From: Clostridium sp. D33t1_170424_F3
Lineage (GTDB): Bacteria > Bacillota > Clostridia > Oscillospirales > Acutalibacteraceae
Assembly (NCBI RefSeq): GCF_015667585.1
Contig: NZ_JADPEG010000009.1
Location: 1 to 64,000, forward strand
DNA: 64,000 bases
Direction: 5' to 3'
Part shown: positions 59,227 through 64,000 of the stretch, one piece after another
Numbering within the stretch: the first letter of the stretch is position 1
How the letters are laid out: each line of letters opens with the position of its first letter
Made by a program: the position numbers and the translations under genes
The notes under the pieces: generated by a model
Seen by the model: the letters and a program-made list of their open reading frames with translations, nothing else
The model's database searches: none
Told to the model about the DNA's origin: nothing

Positions 59227-60402
59227 ATGCTGATTATCAATGCGTTTTTGCATACTATGACAGGCCAAAATATTGAAAATGGATATCTGCGCGCCGAAGA
59301 CGGTGTGATTCGGGAGATGGGGCCAATGCCGGTTAAGCCCAGTGAAGAAGAAATCGTGTACGATGCACAGGGAGCGGGGCTGTACCCCGGCTTTATCGAT
59401 GCGCATACCCACCTTGGCATGTGGGAGGACGGGCTCACCTTCGAGGGGGACGATGGAAATGAGGAGACAGATCCGGTTACGCCGCAGATGCGGGCGATCG
59501 ACGCCATTAATCCGGTCGACCGTTGTTTCCGCGAGGCGCTGGCCGCGGGCATCACCACGGTGGTCACAGGACCGGGCAGTGCGAACGCGATCGGCGGCCA
59601 GATGGCGGCAATCAAAACGTATGGCTGCTGTATCGACCAGATGATTATTAAAGCGCCGGTCGCGATCAAAATGGCGCTGGGGGAAAATCCAAAGACCGTT
59701 TACCACGGCAAGAATCAGGCCCCCTGTACCCGTATGTGTACGGCGGCGCTGATTCGTGAACAGCTCTATAAGGCGAAGCGCTATATGGAAGAAAAGGAAC
59801 GCGCAGAGCAGGATGAAGAGTTTGACCTGCCGGAATACGATATGAAATGTGAGGCGCTTTTACCGGCCCTGCGGCGGGAAACAGAGGTGCATTTCCATGC
59901 CCACCGCGCCGACGATATTTTTACAGCGGTGCGGATTGCCAAAGAGTTTCAATTGGATTACGTAGTCATCCACGGCACCGAAGGGCATCTGGTGGCAGGC
60001 GCGCTGCGGGAGGAAGGTGCGCGTGTGCTGTCCGGACCGTTTCTCTGCGACCGCAGTAAACCGGAGTTGCGCAATTTGACGCCGGAAACGCCCGGTGTGC
60101 TGGCGGGCAATGGTGTGCCGACCGCGATCATCACGGATCATCCGGTGATCCCGATTCAATACCTGCCCCTTTGTGCGGGGCTTGCCGTTCGGGAAGGCAT
60201 GCGGCATGAGGACGCCTTGCGCGCCATCACGGTTCATCCGGCTCAAATCTGCGGGATTGACAGCCGTGTAGGCACGCTGGAAATTGGCAAGGATGCGGAT
60301 ATGGTTTTGTTTGATGGAGATCCGCTGACAGTTGCGGCAAAGCCCAGAATGGTATTTGCCCGTGGCGAACAGGTGCAGATGGAAAGGATGGAACGGCCAT
60401 GA
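59227..60402 (+). CDS. Amidohydrolase family protein
   Basis: A 391-residue metal-dependent hydrolase. PGFIDAHTHLGMWE carries the HxH motif, VHFHAHRADDI and VIHGTEGH the later His ligands, and ITDHPVIPI the Asp. LRAITVHPAQICGI and LEIGKDADMVLFDGDP close the composite beta domain. It resembles imidazolonepropionase-like and dipeptidase-like amidohydrolases; the substrate is unknown. AGGAGG precedes ATG 59227. It overlaps the fumarase gene by 4 bases. Confidence 0.9.
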   Translation: MLIINAFLHTMTGQNIENGYLRAEDGVIREMGPMPVKPSEEEIVYDAQGAGLYPGFIDAHTHLGMWEDGLTFEGDDGNEETDPVTPQMRAIDAINPVDRCFREALAAGITTVVTGPGSANAIGGQMAAIKTYGCCIDQMIIKAPVAIKMALGENPKTVYHGKNQAPCTRMCTAALIREQLYKAKRYMEEKERAEQDEEFDLPEYDMKCEALLPALRRETEVHFHAHRADDIFTAVRIAKEFQLDYVVIHGTEGHLVAGALREEGARVLSGPFLCDRSKPELRNLTPETPGVLAGNGVPTAIITDHPVIPIQYLPLCAGLAVREGMRHEDALRAITVHPAQICGIDSRVGTLEIGKDADMVLFDGDPLTVAAKPRMVFARGEQVQMERMERP

Positions 60403-61238
60403 GAGAGATACAGGCAGAACAGATTGTCAACGCCGTAAAACAGCTTTGCATTGACGCAAACCGTGTGCTGCCGCAGGACCTGGAGTCCTGCATCCATCGG
60501 GCGGCGGAACAGGAAACGTCTCCGTTGGGGAAGTCCATCCTGTGCGATTTGTGCAGCAATATGGATGCGGCCAGGGAACTGCAAATACCGGTCTGCCAGG
60601 ATACCGGTATGGCTGTCGTCTTTGCAGAAGTGGGGCAGGAGGTCCACATCAACGGCAACTTTGAGGAAGCTGTCAACGAGGGTGTGCGCCGGGGGTATCT
60701 TGACGGGCTGCTGCGTTGCTCTGTCGTGGCGGACCCGATCCGCCGCGGAAATACGGGGGACAACACGCCTGCCATTCTGCATACGCGTCTGGTGGCGGGG
60801 GACAAGCTTTCTCTGACGGTTGCGCCAAAGGGCTTTGGCAGCGAAAATATGAGCCGGATCAAAATGTTTACGCCGTCCGCGACAATCGACGACATTGTCG
60901 GTTTTGTCGCGGAGACCGCTCAGGCGGCGGGAAGCAATCCCTGCCCGCCGATGGTGCTGGGGGTTGGAATCGGCGGCGATTTCGAGAGGTGCGCGCAGCT
61001 TGCAAAAGAGGCGCTCTGCCGCCCCGTGTCCGAGCCGAACGGAGATCCGTTTTACGCGGAGCTGGAGGAAAAAATGCTGGAAGCGGTCAATGCGCTGCAG
61101 ATTGGGCCGCAGGGGTTCGGCGGAGAAACGACAGCCCTCAGCGTACATATTGCACAGTTTCCAACGCATATTGCGGGGCTTCCGGTTGCGGTCAATGTGG
61201 GTTGTCATGTCACGCGTCATAAAAATATTACAATTTAG
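60399..61238 (+). CDS. Fumarate hydratase alpha subunit-like protein (class I)
   Basis: A 279-residue Fe-S hydro-lyase subunit. PVCQDTGMAVVFAEVGQEV has the first cluster Cys, GSNPCPPMVLGVGIGGDFE the second region, and NVGCHVTRHKNI the last. It matches the alpha subunit of two-part class I fumarase or L-tartrate dehydratase. The beta subunit, normally the next gene, is absent: a leader and hpf follow. It may pair with a distant beta gene or act otherwise. Confidence 0.9.
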   Translation: MREIQAEQIVNAVKQLCIDANRVLPQDLESCIHRAAEQETSPLGKSILCDLCSNMDAARELQIPVCQDTGMAVVFAEVGQEVHINGNFEEAVNEGVRRGYLDGLLRCSVVADPIRRGNTGDNTPAILHTRLVAGDKLSLTVAPKGFGSENMSRIKMFTPSATIDDIVGFVAETAQAAGSNPCPPMVLGVGIGGDFERCAQLAKEALCRPVSEPNGDPFYAELEEKMLEAVNALQIGPQGFGGETTALSVHIAQFPTHIAGLPVAVNVGCHVTRHKNITI

Positions 61239-61281
61239 TCGCAAAAAGCTTTCTTTTATTTAGCAACTATGTTATATTATA

Positions 61282-61447
61282 GGTAATGGGAGATCTTATC
61301 ACGGACAGGCGTCCGGAGGATTCCTTTTTCGCCGGTCTGTGAAAGACAAGTTGCCAGATATTACAACGTTGTGCGTCCGAACATGACAGGGGACGCCAGA
61401 GCGGCTTTGCTGTGCCGGGTGCGCAAACGGAAGAAGGAGATGTTATT
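61282..61447 (+). promoter_or_regulatory. Structured leader of hpf
   Basis: A TATATTAT-type -10 lies at about 61272-61279, so the leader is about 165 bases. GACAGGCG can pair with CGCCGGTCTGT (61299-61340), and GGACGCC further down may pair with GGCGTCC. The raiA RNA motif occurs upstream of such genes in Firmicutes; whether this is one was not shown. Confidence 0.35.
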
Positions 61448-62002
61448 ATGAAGATTACCATTACCGGAAGAAAGGTTACTTTAAGGGACAATTTCAAGGA
61501 GCTTGCGACAAAAAAGCTTTCCCGTTTTGAGCGAATCTTTGACGAAGATGCGGATGCAAATGTGGTGGTAACTCTTGAAAAAAACCGTCAGACGGTTGAG
61601 ATAACAATTAAACAGCGCGGCATGATTTATCGCGCGGAGTCCACGGCGATGGAAATGAACGACGCGCTGGATCAGGTGATGAGCGCGCTGGGCAGGCAGA
61701 TCCGCAAGAACAAGACCAAGCTGGAAAAGAAAATCCACTCCGGCGCGATCGACCAGTATCTGGGCGATTTCACGGAGGAAGAGCCTGTATTGGAACCGGT
61801 TGCGGACGCCGATGAGGAATACCACATTGTGCGTGTCAAGCATTTCTTTGTAAAGCCGCTCAGTGTGGAGGAAGCGATCCTGCAGATGAACATGCTGGGC
61901 CATCAGTTCTTTATGTTCCGCAATGAGACGAACGGGGAAATCAATGTGGTCTATAAGCGGAAGAACGGCGATTATGGACTTTTGGAGCCGGACGCGGAAT
62001 AA
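61448..62002 (+). CDS. hpf: Ribosome hibernation promoting factor, long form
   Basis: A 184-residue protein with an N-terminal RaiA/YfiA domain (MKITITGRKVTLRDNFKELATKKLSRFERI) and a C-terminal dimerisation domain (VRVKHFFVKPLSVEEAILQMNMLGHQFFMFRN). Long HPF makes 100S ribosome dimers in stationary phase. AGAAGGAG precedes ATG 61448. It is monocistronic, with a leader and terminator. Confidence 0.96.
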   Translation: MKITITGRKVTLRDNFKELATKKLSRFERIFDEDADANVVVTLEKNRQTVEITIKQRGMIYRAESTAMEMNDALDQVMSALGRQIRKNKTKLEKKIHSGAIDQYLGDFTEEEPVLEPVADADEEYHIVRVKHFFVKPLSVEEAILQMNMLGHQFFMFRNETNGEINVVYKRKNGDYGLLEPDAE

Positions 62003-62034
62003 ACGATTTTATGTGTCTTAGACAAAAATGAATG

Positions 62035-62074
62035 GGCGCGCTGCAACGATTTTTTGGTTGCAGCGCGCCTTTTT
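62035..62074 (+). terminator. Terminator of hpf
   Basis: GGCGCGCTGCAAC pairs with GTTGCAGCGCGCC around a 9-base loop and runs into TTTTT. Confidence 0.95.
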
Positions 62075-62136
62075 GTGGTACAATAGCTTCGTAAAACAGT
62101 GCAGAATTTAAATTATGAAGAGAGAGGTAATATACG

Positions 62137-62892
62137 TTGAAACTGATTTCCTGGAATGTCAACGGGCTGCGAGCCTGCTTGAATAAAGGCTTTATGGATT
62201 TTTTTAACCAGATTGACGCGGACGTCGTCTGCCTGCAGGAGACAAAGCTGCAGCCCGGGCAGGTGGAGCTTGATTTGCCGGAATACCGTCAATATTGGCA
62301 TTCTGCCATTAAAAAGGGATATTCCGGTACCGCTGTTTTTTCCCGCATGGAGCCGCTGCAGGTCCAATATGGGATTGGCGTGGAGGAGCATGAGGGAGAA
62401 GGCCGCGTGATCACGCTGGAGTTCCCGGACTGGTATCTGGTTACGGTCTATACCCCAAACGCGCAGCGGGAGCTGGCCCGAATCGACTACCGCATGAGCT
62501 GGGAGGATGCGTTCCGCGCGTACCTGAAGAAGCTGGATGCGAAGAAGCCGGTGATTGTTTGTGGCGATATGAACGTCGCGCATCAGGAGATTGACTTGAA
62601 AAATCCCAAGACCAACCGGGGAAACGCGGGTTTCTCTGACCAGGAGCGGGAAAAGATGACGGAGCTGCTGACAGGCGGCTTTACAGATACCTTCCGCTTC
62701 CTGCATCCGGATGCGGTTGGGGCCTATACCTGGTGGAGCTATATGTTTCATGCACGAGAGAAAAACGCGGGTTGGCGCATCGATTATTTTCTGATTTCCG
62801 ACCGTCTTCGGGACAAGCTGCAAGCCAGTGAAATTCATCCGGAGGTGATGGGAAGCGATCATTGTCCGGTGGAACTGCAAATCGAACTGTGA
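62137..62892 (+). CDS. xth: Exodeoxyribonuclease III / AP endonuclease
   Basis: A 251-residue enzyme of base excision repair that cuts at abasic sites. MKLISWNVNGLRACL, VVCLQETKLQ, GYSGTAVFSR, VYTPNAQ, VCGDMNVAHQEIDL and GSDHCPVEL are the ExoIII/APE1 motifs. Start is TTG 62137 after AGAGAGGTAA. TACAAT at about 62079 may be its -10, just after the hpf terminator. Confidence 0.97.
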   Translation: MKLISWNVNGLRACLNKGFMDFFNQIDADVVCLQETKLQPGQVELDLPEYRQYWHSAIKKGYSGTAVFSRMEPLQVQYGIGVEEHEGEGRVITLEFPDWYLVTVYTPNAQRELARIDYRMSWEDAFRAYLKKLDAKKPVIVCGDMNVAHQEIDLKNPKTNRGNAGFSDQEREKMTELLTGGFTDTFRFLHPDAVGAYTWWSYMFHAREKNAGWRIDYFLISDRLRDKLQASEIHPEVMGSDHCPVELQIEL

Positions 62893-62927
62893 CTGGAAGA
62901 TACAGCGAATCTTTTATAAACAAAAGA

Positions 62928-62958
62928 GCGCCGGGATTGATACATACAATCCCGGCGC
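62928..62958. terminator. Hairpin between xth and the DUF1836 gene
   Basis: GCGCCGGGATTG pairs perfectly with CAATCCCGGCGC around a 7-base loop. A T-rich tail exists on the - strand side (TCTTTTGTTT) but not on the + side, so it suits the - strand gene better. The 207-base gap shows nothing else. Confidence 0.6.
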
Positions 62959-63099
62959 AATACACAGTTGTCTTTCACTTTTTATTACATCGAAAAATCA
63001 TAGATTTTCCGCTTCCGCGTGCAACAATAAACCCTTTTCTACGAGTCAGTCAAAAGTATTTAAAAACCCTTCTCTGCCAGATTAACCAGAAAGACACAA

Positions 63100-63645
63100 C
63101 TATTTTTTATCATCCCTGCGGGCAGCCGACAATTCACTGAGAATTCGTTCGGAAGCGGTCCGGCGCGCATTTGCTTCGATGGACAGCTCGATTGCCAAAC
63201 GGGCAAGAGCGGATTCTCCCTCGGGGACGGCTTCATCCACCCGTTTACACACATTTTGCAGTGCGTCTGCCTGTGCGGAACAAAAACGGTCGTACATGTT
63301 TGCGTTGCTCTCTGTGGAAAGAAGATCCTTCATCAACATATCGATGTCCGGAATGGAAAGGACCTGTTTCAGCAGGCAGATGACCGTCAGCATGGCGAGG
63401 TGTTCCCTGGAATACTTCTTTTGCTCCGGGCGCGGCAAGACGCCGTCCTTAACGTAATTGTTGATCATGCTGGAGGTAATCAGACTGGAAGCGTCCGACC
63501 GCTCAAACGGCGCAAGCTGTTTGTTCATATAAGTCAGCACCTGATCCATATAGAGATAGATTTCCGGCAGGCGGTTCCATTCCACCGGCATGTATTGCTC
63601 CGTCTCCCTGGTCCATGCGCATATTTTATCAACTGCCTCGCTCAT
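63100..63645 (-). CDS. DUF1836 domain protein (predicted regulator)
   Basis: A 181-residue protein of the DUF1836 family. SLITSSMINNYVKDGVLPRPEQKKYSREHLAMLTVICLLKQVL resembles a MerR-like winged helix, with a helical C-terminal half that ends ELSAARRDDKK. It is probably a DNA-binding regulator; the target is unknown. AAAGGAG lies 5 bases before the ATG at 63645 on the - strand; an upstream in-frame TTG overlaps the site. Confidence 0.85.
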   Translation of the reverse strand: MSEAVDKICAWTRETEQYMPVEWNRLPEIYLYMDQVLTYMNKQLAPFERSDASSLITSSMINNYVKDGVLPRPEQKKYSREHLAMLTVICLLKQVLSIPDIDMLMKDLLSTESNANMYDRFCSAQADALQNVCKRVDEAVPEGESALARLAIELSIEANARRTASERILSELSAARRDDKK

Positions 63646-63672
63646 AAAAGCTCCTTTCAATATAAAACGCGG

Positions 63673-64000
63673 TCAGAGACGCGCGTGATTTTTTTGATTA
63701 AGATAGCGGCTGGGCGGCACGCCCATATGCCGCTTAAAAACCCGCGAGAAGTACAGCTGGTCGGAAAAACCGGTGGAATACGCGACTTCTCCCACAGAAA
63801 GATTGCCCGCTTTGAGCAACGCCGCCGCCTTGTTCACACGGTAACGCATCAGGTATTCGTTTGGCGGCATGGAGAGATGCTGCATAAAAATGCGGTATAA
63901 ATGGCTGCGGCTGATGCCTGCGCTTGCCGCAACGTCCTCAATGTCAATGTCGCGGGAATAATTGTAATCAATGAATTTAATGGCTTTCTGCACATACTCA
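63673..64000 (-). CDS. AraC family transcriptional regulator, C-terminal part
   Basis: The frame runs off the window edge, so the start is missing. About 109 residues remain: both helix-turn-helix units of the AraC domain, DIDIEDVAASAGISRSHLYRIFM and LSVGEVAYSTGFSDQLYFSRVFKRHMGVPPSRYL. The missing N-terminal part would hold the ligand domain, so the signal is unknown. It lies 27 bases upstream of the DUF1836 gene on the same strand. Confidence 0.93.
   Translation of the reverse strand, partial: EYVQKAIKFIDYNYSRDIDIEDVAASAGISRSHLYRIFMQHLSMPPNEYLMRYRVNKAAALLKAGNLSVGEVAYSTGFSDQLYFSRVFKRHMGVPPSRYLNQKNHARL

Overview
The window comes from a spore-forming Gram-positive anaerobe of the class Clostridia, most likely an Oscillospiraceae/Ruminococcaceae gut relative. 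The evidence is gene content and synteny: spoIVB next to spo0A, a yabM-mazG-HU-rqcP-yabP-yabQ-divIC-yabR cluster, cdaA-cdaR, a T-box in front of alaS, AGGAGG-type ribosome-binding sites, and many TTG or GTG starts. Nearly every gene lies on the + strand. I see no phage, IS element, CRISPR array or plasmid gene, so this is ordinary chromosomal backbone with a few odd islands.

Layout. 1-780: the end of an rRNA operon (last bases of 23S, tRNA-Lys, tRNA-Glu, 5S, tRNA-Asn, terminator, CAT-anticodon tRNA, terminator). 0.8-6.1 kb: a 47-residue conserved-looking protein, a Y-family polymerase, two small proteins, a phasin-like/UbiB-kinase pair, and a YitT membrane protein facing them. 6.4-14.5 kb: a long run of tightly spaced genes for dTMP/dTTP synthesis (thyX, tmk), acyltransferases, DJ-1, 5-formyl-THF cyclo-ligase, MltG, a U32 protein and a membrane acyltransferase. 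14.6-24.2 kb: a class B PBP, T-box-alaS, HIT protein, PRTase, comEC, holA, an RNase M5-like Toprim protein and tRNA-Leu. 24.4-30.6 kb: an ECF transporter T/A pair without S component, then potABCD behind a structured leader. 30.7-34.2 kb: a mutarotase-like protein, a tiny antisense gene, spoIVB and spo0A. 34.4-39.8 kb: a 1760-residue secreted GH97 multidomain protein followed by a decayed copy of its own terminal module. 39.8-46 kb: a thioesterase, tandem palindromic repeats, ispDF, a DUF3343/desulfurase pair and cdaA-cdaR. 46-53.5 kb: recJ-rel-MBL-hemZ-kinase. 53.5-62.9 kb: a zinc-ribbon protein, the yabM-yabR cluster, an amidohydrolase/fumarase-alpha pair, hpf and xth. The right end holds a DUF1836 protein and the C-terminal part of an AraC regulator on the - strand.

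The most noteworthy items are: (i) a 125-bp tandem palindromic intergenic repeat (about 2.7 copies at 40417-40748) with a diverged copy 34 kb away at 6195-6257; (ii) a tryptophan-rich protein of about 31 residues on the - strand (31748-31843) with a strong ribosome-binding site; (iii) a Spo0A whose receiver keeps Asp56 but lacks the conserved Lys and part of the acidic pocket; (iv) a conserved-looking C-terminal module on the GH97 protein and a second, out-of-frame remnant of such a module just after it; (v) a folded leader in front of potABCD. All statements come from reading the sequence; family assignments rest on motif recognition, not on database searches.
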